Of a stretch of 64,000 nucleotides of DNA, positions 16,987 to 26,413 are shown in pieces. This DNA is from Planctomycetota bacterium (GTDB lineage Bacteria > Planctomycetota > UBA1135 > GCA-002686595): the NCBI GenBank assembly GCA_020853575.1, contig JADYYP010000057.1, positions 1 through 64,000 of the forward strand, written 5' to 3'. The notes beneath the pieces were generated by a model that saw nothing but the letters and a program-made list of their open reading frames with translations, was not told the DNA's origin and did not search any database. Positions within the stretch are counted from its first letter, which is position 1; each line of letters begins with the position of its first letter. Made by a program: the position numbers and the translations under genes.

Positions 16987-19900
16987 ACGACCGCATGCAC
17001 GCGCACGCGGAACCAACACGCCGAGAGGTCGTCACCCTCGCCTCGCTGGGGGCGGCGTTCCTGCTGGGGAGCAAGTGGCGGCCAGCGGAGGCGCGCGCAC
17101 AAGAGGCGTTTCCCGTGCCCGCCGACAAGGGGCTCGACGCGAGTTGGGTGAGCTCGCTCTACGAGCGCGGCGAACCCACGCTCTACAGCTCGCGGCGCGA
17201 CGAGCTGAAGTTCATCGGCATGCCGATCGGCGGAGCGTTCTGCGGCCAGGTGTACCTCGGCGGCGACGGACAGCTGTGGCTGTGGGACATCCTCAATCGC
17301 CGGCCGAGCGCTGAATGGAGCGATTGCAACGGCGGGCACTACGCGAAACCCGCGACCCAGAGCTCACAACTCGAGCAAGGCTTCGCCGTGCGCTGGAAAT
17401 CCGGCGACGTGGCTCGGCTCGCCAAGCTGCGCGCAGGCGAAGGCTGGGAGATCGAGTTCCGCGGCCAATACCCGATCGCCAACGTGCGCTACACGCGCGC
17501 CGACGTGCCCCTCGAGATCGAGCTCGAGGCCTTCTCGCCCTTCGTGCCGCTCGCGCTCGAGGATTCCAGTCTGCCGGCGACCGTGATGAGCTTCACGTTG
17601 CGCAACACCGGCGCGGCGCCGCTGGCTCTGCAGTTCTCGGGCTGGATGCAGCACGCGGTCGCGGCGTCGGCGCAGGACTCGGGGCGCGTCGAGTACGTCG
17701 TCGACGTGACCCGCGGGACGAACCTCACCGTACTCGAGCACGGAGCGCGAGACAAGACAGCCAGCGACGCGCCGCCGCGCGAGCCGATCGTCTTCGAGGA
17801 CTTCGAGCGCGCCGACTACTCGGGCTGGCAAGTCGAGGGCACGGCCTTCGGCGCGGAGCCGATCGAGGTCGCGAAGATCCCGAGCTACCAGGGCGACGTG
17901 AACGCGCACGGCGCGCGCACGCTCAACTCGCACAACACGCGCGCTGGCGAGGACATTCCCGGCGGCGATCGACACACGGGCAAGCTCACCAGCCGCGAGT
18001 TCGTCATCGAGCGGCGCTTCATCAGCTTCCGCATCGGCGGCGGAGCTCACGCGGGTCGCACGTGCATCAACTTGATCGTCGATGGCGCGCCCGTGCGCAC
18101 CGCGACCGGCCGCAACGACAACCGCATGCGCGTCGAGGACTGGAACGTGCGCGACCTCGGGGGGCGCACGGCGCGCCTCGAGATCGTCGACGCCGAGAGC
18201 GGCGGCTGGGGCAACGTCGGCGTCGACGAGATCGTGTTCTGCGACGAGCCGCGGGGCACGGACATGAGCGTCGAGCAGCTGCGCGACGGCGGGTCGACGG
18301 CGATTGCGTTGTTCGATAGCTCGGCGAGGTTCAACATCGCAGGCAGCACCGTGGAGCTTCAGAAGCTGCTGCTCGAGGGCATCGAGGAACGGAGCTCCAC
18401 CTGGTGGGACTACGGGGCCAACTGGCCGGGGAGCGGCGATGGTGCGTGGGCGAGTTCGATGCCCAGCGGCGTCGTGAGCAGTGCGCGCAGCACGCCTGGC
18501 GATCTCGGTGTGCTCGGCCGCGACGTGTCGCTCGCTCCCGGTGAGTCGCGCACGCTGACCTTCGTCCTCGCCTGGCACTTGCCGCACGTCGATCACGACG
18601 CGCTCGCGTTCCTGCCCAACGCGCGCGATTTGCGCCGCCACTACGCGTCGCGCTTCCGCCACGCGACCGCGGTCGTGAATCACGTCGCCTCGAACTTCGA
18701 GCGCTTGGCCGGCGCGACACGTCTATGGCGCGACACGTGGTATCGCGATTCGACGCTGCCGCACTGGTTCCTCGAGCGCACCTTCATCCCGCTCTCCACG
18801 CTCGCCACCGCGACCTGCTTGCGTTTCCAAGACGGTCGCTTCTGGGCCTGGGAAGGAGCGTACTCGTGCCCTGGCACTTGCACGCATGTCTGGAACTACG
18901 CGCAAGGCCTGGCGCGCATCTTCCCGGAACTCGAGCGCGACCAGCGCGAGCGTGTGGACTTCGGGCTCGCGTTCCACGACGACAGCGGCGCCATCGACTA
19001 TCGCGGCGAGGCCGCACGCGAGGTCGCGGTCGACGGCCAAGCGGGGACGATCCTGCGCGCCTACCGCGAACACACCATGGCGCCGGACGCGGAGTTCTCG
19101 GTGCGCACTTGGCCGCGCATCAAGAAGGCGCTCGAGCACCTGATGCTGCGTGACGAGCGGCTCGACGGCATCCTCGACGGGCCGCAGTACAACACCTTGG
19201 ACACGGCGTGGCACGGCGAGATCAGTTGGCTCAGCGGTGTGTACGTCGCCGCGTTGCGCGCGGGCGAGGCGCTGGCGACGGAGCGCGGTGAGCTCGACTT
19301 CGCTGCGCAGTGCGCTGCGATCGCCGAGCGCGGCTCGAAGCGCCTGGCGGACACGCTGTTCAACGGCGAGTACTTCATCCACCGGGTCGATCCCGAGCAC
19401 CGAGAGTCGAATGCCACCGGCGTCGGCTGCCACATCGATCAACTGCTCGGCGAATCCTGGGCGCGCCAAGTCGCTTTGCCGCGCATCGTGCCCGCGCACT
19501 ACGCGAAGCAGGCACTGCGTGCATTGTGGAAGTTCAATTTCGCGCCCGACGTGGGCCGCTATCGCGAGTACGCGGAGCGCACGCTCCCCGGCGGCCGCTG
19601 GTACGCGCTGCCGGGCGAGGCCGGGCTGCTGATGTGCACCTGGCCACGCGGCGGGATGCAGCGCGCGAAGGGCGCCGGCGCGGACGCTTGGGCCGCGGGC
19701 TACTTCAACGAGTGCATGACCGGATTCGAGCATCAGGCCGCGTCGCACATGGTGTGGGAGGGGCTCGCGCAAGAGGGACTGGGCGTCACGCGCGCGATCC
19801 ACGAGCGCTACCACGCGTCGCGGCGCAACCCGTTCAACGAGATCGAATGCGGCGATCACTATGCACGCGCGCTCGCGAGCTACGGCACCTACCTCGCGCT

Positions 19901-20249
19901 GAGCGGCTTCGAATGCCACGGACCGCAGCAGCGCATCGGTTTCGCGCCGAAGCTCCCGGGCGAGCTGTTCCGCTGCGCGTTCACCGCACCCGAAGGCTGG
20001 GGCACGTTCGAGCAACAGCGCAGCGCGAGCTGGATGCGCGCTCAGCTGACGGTCCGGCACGGAGCCTTGCGCCTGAGGCAGTTGGTGCTCGAGACGACGC
20101 GCGCGACGCCGTTCCAGACCGTGCGGGCGCAAGTGGGTGAGCTCGAGCTCGTGCCGAACCTGCGCCAGGCGGGCGCGCGTGTCGAGCTCGACTTCGGCTC
20201 TGGCTTGGTCGTCGACGAAGGGTTGTCCCTGATCGTCGACTTGAGCTGA
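16983..20249 (+). CDS. GH116-family beta-glycosidase with inserted binding module
   Basis: A 1088-residue exported hydrolase of the GBA2-like GH116 family (GBA2_N plus DUF608). A Tat signal (TRREVVTLASLGAAF) precedes the N-terminal beta-sandwich (FIGMPIGGAFCGQVYLGGDGQLWLWDI). The catalytic (alpha/alpha)6 barrel carries WAWEGAYSCPGTCTHVWNYAQ near residue 622, where the nucleophile glutamate is expected. GPQYNTLDTAWHGEISW near residue 735 carries the likely acid/base Asp. Residues about 268-420 (from VFEDFERADYSGWQVEG to GWGNVGVDEIVF) are an insertion within the N-terminal domain. It resembles the galactose-binding-like modules seen on planctomycete GH32-type proteins (SREFVIERRFISFRIGGG). GH116 enzymes release beta-linked glucose, xylose or GlcNAc; the substrate here is unknown. 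The ATGA overlap couples it to the RbsD-like gene. Confidence 0.82.
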   Translation: MNDRMHAHAEPTRREVVTLASLGAAFLLGSKWRPAEARAQEAFPVPADKGLDASWVSSLYERGEPTLYSSRRDELKFIGMPIGGAFCGQVYLGGDGQLWLWDILNRRPSAEWSDCNGGHYAKPATQSSQLEQGFAVRWKSGDVARLAKLRAGEGWEIEFRGQYPIANVRYTRADVPLEIELEAFSPFVPLALEDSSLPATVMSFTLRNTGAAPLALQFSGWMQHAVAASAQDSGRVEYVVDVTRGTNLTVLEHGARDKTASDAPPREPIVFEDFERADYSGWQVEGTAFGAEPIEVAKIPSYQGDVNAHGARTLNSHNTRAGEDIPGGDRHTGKLTSREFVIERRFISFRIGGGAHAGRTCINLIVDGAPVRTATGRNDNRMRVEDWNVRDLGGRTARLEIVDAESGGWGNVGVDEIVFCDEPRGTDMSVEQLRDGGSTAIALFDSSARFNIAGSTVELQKLLLEGIEERSSTWWDYGANWPGSGDGAWASSMPSGVVSSARSTPGDLGVLGRDVSLAPGESRTLTFVLAWHLPHVDHDALAFLPNARDLRRHYASRFRHATAVVNHVASNFERLAGATRLWRDTWYRDSTLPHWFLERTFIPLSTLATATCLRFQDGRFWAWEGAYSCPGTCTHVWNYAQGLARIFPELERDQRERVDFGLAFHDDSGAIDYRGEAAREVAVDGQAGTILRAYREHTMAPDAEFSVRTWPRIKKALEHLMLRDERLDGILDGPQYNTLDTAWHGEISWLSGVYVAALRAGEALATERGELDFAAQCAAIAERGSKRLADTLFNGEYFIHRVDPEHRESNATGVGCHIDQLLGESWARQVALPRIVPAHYAKQALRALWKFNFAPDVGRYREYAERTLPGGRWYALPGEAGLLMCTWPRGGMQRAKGAGADAWAAGYFNECMTGFEHQAASHMVWEGLAQEGLGVTRAIHERYHASRRNPFNEIECGDHYARALASYGTYLALSGFECHGPQQRIGFAPKLPGELFRCAFTAPEGWGTFEQQRSASWMRAQLTVRHGALRLRQLVLETTRATPFQTVRAQVGELELVPNLRQAGARVELDFGSGLVVDEGLSLIVDLS

Positions 20250-20269
20250 AATCTCGCGCGGCGCGCAGG

Positions 20270-20297
20270 GCCGCCGTGCCGCTTCTGCGACGGCGGC
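20270..20297 (+). terminator. GC-rich hairpin after GH116 gene
   Basis: An inverted repeat GCCGCCGT/ACGGCGGC with a 12-nt spacer lies 20 bp after the GH116 stop and before the TonB receptor gene. No U-tract follows, so it is a possible Rho-assisted or attenuating stem rather than a classic terminator. Confidence 0.35.
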
Positions 20298-20349
20298 GCC
20301 GTGCTCGCGCGCGCGCTCATGGGATGCGGGGCGGGCGTCCGATGTGCGG

Positions 20350-22401
20350 ATGGACCGAGTTCCGCCCCCCGTGACCGACCTCCTGCAAGTGCTCCGCCGT
20401 CTCGCGGCGTCGTCGATGGTCTGCGCCTGCGCGGCAGCCGCGGTGCAGACTCAGTCCGACGAGACCCAAGCGCCGGAGCTGCTCGACCTGACCGAGCTCG
20501 ACCTCGAGGATCTGATGTCGATCGAGATCCACGACGTGTACGGTGCTTCCAAGCGCAGCCAAAGCACGCTCGACGCACCGTCCTCGGTGTCGATCGTGAC
20601 GGCCGAGGAGATCCGCTCCCGCGGGTACCGCACCCTCGACGAGGTGCTGCGTTCCCTGTGTGGCGTGTACTCGACGTTCGATCGCTCATATCGCCACTCG
20701 GGCTTCCGCGGATTCTTCGTGCCAGGCGACTACAACTCGCGCGTGTTGTTGACGGTCGACGGTCACCGCGTGAACGACAACATCTATGGCTCGGCGAGCA
20801 TCGGCGTCGAGTCCCCGATCGACATCGACACCGTCGAGCGCGTCGAGTTCATCCGCGGCCCCGGCTCTGCGCTCTACGGCAGCAATGCCGTGTTCGGCGT
20901 GATCAACGTCGTCACCCGCGACGGAAGCGCGGACGGCGGCCTCACGGCGCTCGCTGGCGCGGGATCACGTCGGAGCTACGAGGCGCGCGTCGCGCACGAT
21001 GGAGTGTCGAGCGACGGCTGGGCACACCATGTGGCGTTGCGTGGCTTCGACAGCGCGGGCGCACGGTTGATGTACGACGAGTACGCGAGCTCGCCGACCG
21101 GCGGCGTGACGCGGGACACCGATCGCGAATCGATGTTCGGGGTCTTCGCGGACTTCGCGCGCGACGGAGTCCAGCTCCAAGCCGCGTTCGCGCGCCGCGA
21201 GAAGGGCGTTCCGACGGCGCAGTACTTCACGAACTTCGACGATCCCGACAACGTGATCATCGATGCGCAGGGCTACGTCGACCTGAGCTACAGCGCCACC
21301 CTCGGAGAGGTCCACGAGCTCTTGGCGCGCGTTTACTACGACGACTATGCCTACGACGGCGTGTACGTCTACGACGACACCGCGCAGTCCGGTGTTCCGG
21401 ATCTCGAGTACCACGACGATGTCCACGGTCGGCGCGTGGGCTTCGAAGCGCACGACGCGTTCCTCTGGAGCGACTGCAACCGCCTGACGCTCGGAGTCGA
21501 GACGCGCTGGAACATCGATCAGGATCAGCGCTATTCGGACGAGTTCACGACGCTCTCGACGTCCGAGAAGTCGAGCCTCGATTGGGGCGCATTCGCGCAG
21601 AACGAGTTCGCGCTGGGCGCGGCCACCACGCTCACCCTGGGGCTGCGCCTCGACGGCAGTGAGGGCTTCGATGCAGCGTGGAGTCCGCGCGCCGCGGCCG
21701 TGCATCGACTGGACGACGCGACGGCGCTCAAGCTGCTCGCGGGCGGCGCCTACCGCGCGCCCAACTCCTACGAGCTCGACTACAGCGATGGCTCGACGAC
21801 CAAGGCCAACCCCGACCTCGATCCCGAGCGCATCACGACCTTCGAGCTCGTCGCGGAGCGCTACTTCACCGACCGAGCGCGAGCGTCGATCGCGCTGTAC
21901 CGCAACGAGGTCGACGACTTGATCTCGCAACGGATCGACCCCAACGACGGCCTCTACGTGTTCGAGAACGTCGACAACGTACGCGCGCAGGGAGTCGAGC
22001 TGCAGGGAGAGCTCGTCGTTGCGGACGGAACTCGCATCGCGCTCTCGCACGCCATTCAAGACGTGGAGAACACCGACACCGGGGAACGGCCGATCAACTC
22101 GCCCAGGCGCGTGACGCAAGCACGGCTCGAGACAGCGCTGTTCGACGACGCCTTCACCGCGGCGATCGAGGTGATCGCGCTCGGACCGCGCACGACGGTC
22201 GCAGGTGACGAGTCCGATGCCTACGCGGTGACCAACGCGTATCTACGTTCGCGGGGAGTGCTCGATGGCATCGACATCGAGCTGGGGCTCTACAACGTGT
22301 TCGACGAGCAGTACACCGACCCGGCGAGCGAGGACTACCTGCAGGATCAGATCGAGCAGGACGGACTCACCTTCATGCTGCGCTTGCGGGCCACGCTCTG
22401 A
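20350..22401 (+). CDS. TonB-dependent outer-membrane receptor
   Basis: A 683-residue receptor for energised uptake of large substrates across the outer membrane. A leader-like segment and the phrase LTELDLEDLMSIEI precede the plug domain (from about residue 65: TLDAPSSVSIVTAEEI, LLTVDGHRVNDNIYG, VEFIRGPGSALYGSNAVFGVINVVTR). The 22-strand barrel fills residues 176-683 (GAYRAPNSYELDY, NVRAQGVELQGE, GLYNVFDEQYTDP) and ends in the aromatic/hydrophobic FMLRLRATL needed for BAM insertion. The pattern fits the colicin I/BtuB-type subgroup rather than SusC, and no SusD partner is adjacent. ATG 20350 and GTG 20344 are alternative starts, neither with a good Shine-Dalgarno. Its position beside glycosidase genes suggests oligosaccharide uptake, but siderophore or cobalamin transport is equally compatible. 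Confidence 0.88.
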   Translation: MDRVPPPVTDLLQVLRRLAASSMVCACAAAAVQTQSDETQAPELLDLTELDLEDLMSIEIHDVYGASKRSQSTLDAPSSVSIVTAEEIRSRGYRTLDEVLRSLCGVYSTFDRSYRHSGFRGFFVPGDYNSRVLLTVDGHRVNDNIYGSASIGVESPIDIDTVERVEFIRGPGSALYGSNAVFGVINVVTRDGSADGGLTALAGAGSRRSYEARVAHDGVSSDGWAHHVALRGFDSAGARLMYDEYASSPTGGVTRDTDRESMFGVFADFARDGVQLQAAFARREKGVPTAQYFTNFDDPDNVIIDAQGYVDLSYSATLGEVHELLARVYYDDYAYDGVYVYDDTAQSGVPDLEYHDDVHGRRVGFEAHDAFLWSDCNRLTLGVETRWNIDQDQRYSDEFTTLSTSEKSSLDWGAFAQNEFALGAATTLTLGLRLDGSEGFDAAWSPRAAAVHRLDDATALKLLAGGAYRAPNSYELDYSDGSTTKANPDLDPERITTFELVAERYFTDRARASIALYRNEVDDLISQRIDPNDGLYVFENVDNVRAQGVELQGELVVADGTRIALSHAIQDVENTDTGERPINSPRRVTQARLETALFDDAFTAAIEVIALGPRTTVAGDESDAYAVTNAYLRSRGVLDGIDIELGLYNVFDEQYTDPASEDYLQDQIEQDGLTFMLRLRATL

Positions 22402-22582
22402 GCGGAGCGATCCAAGCGCCCGTGTCGGAGTCGCGGAGCCCCTGGAACGTCCATCGGATTGCCGCGGCGAGCTCGACTGGGGGGACCAGAGTGCACAGCT
22501 CGCCGGTTGGCGCGACACCGAGCGCCGAGCTCCGCAGCGCGAGTGATTTGGCGTGGCGCGGAGAGTCTCCGAGCCGCACGGT

Positions 22583-24454
22583 CTAGCGTGTCGACTGGAG
22601 TTGCTCGAGCATGGCCTTCGCGCGCTGGTCCTGCGGATCGAGCTCGAGCGCTCTGCGCAGAGCCTGCAGTGCACCTGGCTTGTCGCCGGCGAACGCCAAG
22701 CACGTTCCCAGACCGGTCCAGGAAAGTGCGTGCTGCGGTTGCAGCTCGGTCGATTTGCGGAAGCAGGGGAGCGCGTCCGCTGGCGCGTGTTGCGCGAGGT
22801 AGGTTCCGCCGAGCGTGAACCAAGCGCGGCCGTCGTCGGGTGCCGCACGTGTCGCGCTGCGCAGGGCCTCGATCGCCGCGGCCGGCTCGTTGGTCTCGTT
22901 GAGCAACGCTCCCAGCCGCAGCCAGGCCGCTGCGAGTCCCGCGTCGAGCTCGGTCGCGCGCCGCAGAGCCTCGATCGCCGGCAACTTCTGATTCAGGCGC
23001 GCACGGGCTTCTCCGAGCGTGAACCAGCTCGATGCATTGGACGCGTCGTGGCTCACGGCGCGCTCGAGTCGCGCGACGGCCTCGGCGGGGCGCTTGGCCT
23101 CGAGGTAGCCACCGGCGAGCTTGGTCAATGCCGCGGCGGCGCGCTGGTGGAGCGGCTCGCCGGGCGTCGGGGCCCCGAGCGCCGCCAGCCCGAGCTCGAG
23201 ATAGAACGACGCTTCGTCCAGGCGCTGGCCGTCGAACAGCTCGCCCGCGATGTCGACCATGCCGGGCAAGCCGGCGGCATGTGCGCGGCGCCCGGGCAAC
23301 GCCTGCGCGGCGCGCGCGAAGGCCTCGTCGTCGAGCGCGAGCGTCGCGACGTCGGTCGCGAGTTGCGCGGCGGAAACCGGGCCCCTGTAGACGTACGCCA
23401 GACGGCGCTGCGCATCGATCAGGAAGCTGGTGGGCACGCGCATCTCGTCCTGGCGGTCGACGATCCAGCGCTGGAGCACGTTGAAGGTATGCAGCCACGC
23501 GTCGCTCGCCGTACCCCAGGAATAGCTCGGCTCGAGGCGCTGCATCAACGTGCGGGCCGCACCGGGAACGCCGCCGGCTTCCGGCGCTTCGACCGAGAGC
23601 GCGAGGATCGCGAGCCCAGACTTGCGCCAAGTTTCGCTCTCCGTGTTCCAAGCGTTGAGCTCCGCGATGCAGTTCGAGCAGGTGCTCGTCCAGAAGTTGA
23701 CCAGCAGTGGCCGGCCGCCGAGCGAATGCGTGCGACCGGCGGTGTCGGTGATCGACATCTCGGGCAGCGGCCGGCGTTTGACCAGCGCGATGCGCGCGGC
23801 CGACGTCGGCGCGACGGCCTTGGGCTCCGACACGGCGAGCCCGCGCGCGGCCGCTGTCGAGCGCGGCGTCACCGGCTTCAGGGCCTGCTCTCCTTGGACG
23901 AGCGTGTAGCGCGTGCCCGTCGCGACATCGCGGAAGCGCTGCTCCGAGCCGTCGGGCCAACGCACGACGAGCTCGTCGACGCGCTCGGCCTGTCCGACGC
24001 CGAACGTGAGCCACGCGGTCTTCTGTGCGAGGTAGCCATTGCCCGCCTGACGCAGCTGAACTTGCCGCTGCTCGCCGACGCGCACGTCGACGCGCGAGCC
24101 GACGGCATCGCGATTGACCTTGGTGCCGCGCAGCAGCAACGCGATCGAACGCGAGCTGTTGCCCGCGTCGTTGCGCAGATAGCGCACCTTCGGCGCGGTG
24201 CGGTTGGCGACCCAGAAGTCGAGATCGCCGTCGTCGTCCCAGTCGACCGGCGCAACCGCGCGCGCGTCGTCGGGGAATGCCGCTCCGCTGGCGAACGAGA
24301 TGTCCGCGAAGCTGCGGTCACCAGCATTGAGGTACAGCGTGTTGGGCTCGCGCCCGCTCCACGACTTGCCCTCGCGGATCAAGCGATTGGTGGCCGCCCA
24401 GGCCTGCGAGTATTCGAGCGTCGTCGAACCGGTGAGCGGAGATTGCGACGGCAC
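22583..24454 (-). CDS. Downstream half of broken UnbV/TlpA/TPR protein
   Basis: A 623-residue frame starting at GTG 24454 with no Shine-Dalgarno. It begins mid-repeat in an FG-GAP propeller (NTLYLNAGDRSFADIS, DWDDDGDLDFWVANR) and continues with an ASPIC/UnbV domain (GNGYLAQKTAWLTFGVG, ELVVRWPDGSEQRFRDV). A thioredoxin-like TlpA/redoxin domain with CxxC (FWTSTCSNCIAELNAW) lies near residue 257. About six TPR units fill residues 425-620 (GAPTPGEPLHQRAAAALT, AWFTLGGTYLAQHAPADAL). It continues in the same frame as the gene at 24473-26233 across one TGA. The codons between (SFFWRRV) match the family's conserved linker, so these were one protein. Reinitiation at GTG is possible but looks weak. This half alone lacks a signal peptide. 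Confidence 0.7.
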   Translation of the reverse strand: MPSQSPLTGSTTLEYSQAWAATNRLIREGKSWSGREPNTLYLNAGDRSFADISFASGAAFPDDARAVAPVDWDDDGDLDFWVANRTAPKVRYLRNDAGNSSRSIALLLRGTKVNRDAVGSRVDVRVGEQRQVQLRQAGNGYLAQKTAWLTFGVGQAERVDELVVRWPDGSEQRFRDVATGTRYTLVQGEQALKPVTPRSTAAARGLAVSEPKAVAPTSAARIALVKRRPLPEMSITDTAGRTHSLGGRPLLVNFWTSTCSNCIAELNAWNTESETWRKSGLAILALSVEAPEAGGVPGAARTLMQRLEPSYSWGTASDAWLHTFNVLQRWIVDRQDEMRVPTSFLIDAQRRLAYVYRGPVSAAQLATDVATLALDDEAFARAAQALPGRRAHAAGLPGMVDIAGELFDGQRLDEASFYLELGLAALGAPTPGEPLHQRAAAALTKLAGGYLEAKRPAEAVARLERAVSHDASNASSWFTLGEARARLNQKLPAIEALRRATELDAGLAAAWLRLGALLNETNEPAAAIEALRSATRAAPDDGRAWFTLGGTYLAQHAPADALPCFRKSTELQPQHALSWTGLGTCLAFAGDKPGALQALRRALELDPQDQRAKAMLEQLQSTR

Positions 24455-24472
24455 GCGTCGCCAGAAGAAGCT

Positions 24473-26233
24473 TCACAAGTCCTCGTTGTCTTCGTTGGTG
24501 ATGAACCCGTTGGGGATGAACAGGTCGGGCCGGCCGTCGCCATCGAGCTCGACGAATTGAGAGCCCCAGGCCCAGCGCCCCATGCCAACGTGCGACTCGA
24601 GCGTCACGTCCTCGAAGCTGCCGTCTCCGCGGTTGCGGAACAGCGAATTGCCGCGCGCGTGGCGCTGGAATTGACCGCGCACGGCGGCGTCGAGCGCTGG
24701 CTGGAAGGCGCGCTGGTAGGCGATGCGCTGCCCGGCCGACGAGAACATGTTGCTGACGTAGATGTCGAGCTTCGCGTCACCGTCGTAGTCACCGAAACTC
24801 ACGCCCATCCCGGCGGAGATGTCCTCGACGCCGGCTTCGCCCGCGACGTCGCGGAAGCGGCCGTTCTCGTTGCGGTAGAGATTGTTGCGGCCGAAGTCGT
24901 TGGCGACGTACAGGTCGAGATCACCGTCGTCGTCGTAGTCCGCCCACTCCGCGGCGAAGCTGAAGCGGCGGTTGTTGTGGTCGAGCCCGAGCTTGGCGGT
25001 GACGTCCTCGAACTCGAGCTCGCCCTTGTTGCGGAACAGCGCGTTGCTCGGACCGTTGTTGGCGTCGTGGTAGGGCGTCGGCAGCCCGTTGGGCAGGTTC
25101 GCGGTCGCGTAGCGGCACACGTAGAGATCGAGTCGGGTGTCGCCGTCGACATCGGCGGCGGCCAGCGAATATCCGCCGGGGAATGGCAACTCGCGCGCGA
25201 GCTCGAAGTCCGGCTTGCCGCTCGCGCGGCGCATCACGAGCACTCCGCTGGCGGTCGAGAGCACGAGCTCGTTGGTGCCGTCGTTGTCGAGGTCGAGGAT
25301 CAGCGCGGCCATGGTCTCGTCGAGCCAGTCGACACCCCACTCCGCGCTTTGGTCGCGTGCCGTTCCGTCGGGCTGGTGCAAGAACAGCTTGTTCGGCAAT
25401 CCGCCGCCCTGGCACAGGTACAGGTCCTCGAGCCCGTCGCCGTCGACGTCACCGATCGCCAGTCCGTTGTGCGCGTACTGGTTCATGCCGGCGGCCAGGT
25501 CGATGCGCCGGCACCAATCGTCCGTGCCGCGCAGCAGGTGCTGTTTCCAGGCCGCGTTCGCGCCGAGCACGGCCTCGCTGCAGTCGCTCAGGATCGCGCC
25601 CGAGGTGATCGACTCCTCGTAGCGCGTGCAGCACACCGAGAGCATGCGCGGCGGCTTGCCGGACTCGCTCCAGTCCCATTCGATCGTCCAGTCGCTGGTC
25701 TGCTGCGTGACGCCGGGACCCGAGTCGCCCCACATCATGATCAGGGCGTTGCAGGCCAGTCGCCCAGCGCCGTGATCGTCGACGCTGACGATCTTGCTCT
25801 TCAAGTGCACGTCCGCTCCGGCCTCGTAGGCTCCGCCGAGCTCGCGCAGCGCGCGTGCGAAGCCCTCGGCGCCCACCAGGCTCCGTGAGCCCGGAGTTCC
25901 GCGCAGTACGCGCAACACGCCGCTGGCGAACACCTGCGTCAACTCCTCCGGACGCAGTGGGCCACAGCTGAAGTCCGACGCGAGCAGCGGTGCGAGCGCA
26001 GCGGTGTCGACGTGAGCAGGGTCGTGGAGCAACTTGCCCAGCGCTGAAATCTGGGCGCCCGCGGCGGAGTTGAAGGCCTCGGTGTCCCAGCCTTCGAGCT
26101 TGGGATCGAGGTTCTTCATCTCGCCCTCGAGCTTGTCGGGGAGCGCACTGGCTCGCTCCGCCGGCAGCGGAGTGAGCCGGCCGTCCTGGACTGGGGGCGC
26201 ACAGCACACGAGCACGAAGAGCGGCGCGATCAT
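24473..26233 (-). CDS. Upstream half of broken CRTAC1-like FG-GAP protein
   Basis: A 586-residue exported protein with a short signal peptide (MIAPLFVLVCCAPPVQ) that could be a lipoprotein leader. An alpha/beta region of about 220 residues follows, then repeated FG-GAP/VCBS units with calcium-type DxDxDG loops (DVDGDGLEDLYL, DLDNDGTNELVL, DYDDDGDLDLYV, DYDGDAKLDIYV, DGDGRPDLFI). This makes an integrin-like seven-bladed propeller of the CRTAC1 family. The frame stops at TGA 24473-24475 right after ITNEDNEDL, where relatives normally continue with the SFFWR linker into the UnbV domain. That linker is present in frame immediately after the stop, so the product is truncated before its last blade. 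The ATG at 26233 has GAGG 12 nt upstream. Confidence 0.72.
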   Translation of the reverse strand: MIAPLFVLVCCAPPVQDGRLTPLPAERASALPDKLEGEMKNLDPKLEGWDTEAFNSAAGAQISALGKLLHDPAHVDTAALAPLLASDFSCGPLRPEELTQVFASGVLRVLRGTPGSRSLVGAEGFARALRELGGAYEAGADVHLKSKIVSVDDHGAGRLACNALIMMWGDSGPGVTQQTSDWTIEWDWSESGKPPRMLSVCCTRYEESITSGAILSDCSEAVLGANAAWKQHLLRGTDDWCRRIDLAAGMNQYAHNGLAIGDVDGDGLEDLYLCQGGGLPNKLFLHQPDGTARDQSAEWGVDWLDETMAALILDLDNDGTNELVLSTASGVLVMRRASGKPDFELARELPFPGGYSLAAADVDGDTRLDLYVCRYATANLPNGLPTPYHDANNGPSNALFRNKGELEFEDVTAKLGLDHNNRRFSFAAEWADYDDDGDLDLYVANDFGRNNLYRNENGRFRDVAGEAGVEDISAGMGVSFGDYDGDAKLDIYVSNMFSSAGQRIAYQRAFQPALDAAVRGQFQRHARGNSLFRNRGDGSFEDVTLESHVGMGRWAWGSQFVELDGDGRPDLFIPNGFITNEDNEDL

Positions 26234-26413
26234 GGGGGATGCCGACCTCGGGGTAGGGGAAAGGACGCATCCTACGCCGGATCGCGAAGTCCGGAAGCCG
26301 CCGCTCGCGTGGATCCGCAGCATCGCGAGCGGCGACGGTTCGGGATCCGGCCACGCGCGGGCGCAGGCACGGCGCGCTCCTCGCACGGCGCGCCGCGCGT
26401 TCCCGTTGCTCGC

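Noticed and set aside
24473..24475. Selenocysteine at the internal TGA
   Set aside because: The site is a structural linker with no redox motif, and relatives do not carry Cys there as far as I recall; no SECIS-like stem was evident.
22553..25888. An 1111-codon open frame opposite the broken UnbV/TPR gene
   Set aside because: It crosses two minus-strand coding units that have clear domains; no domain is visible in it.
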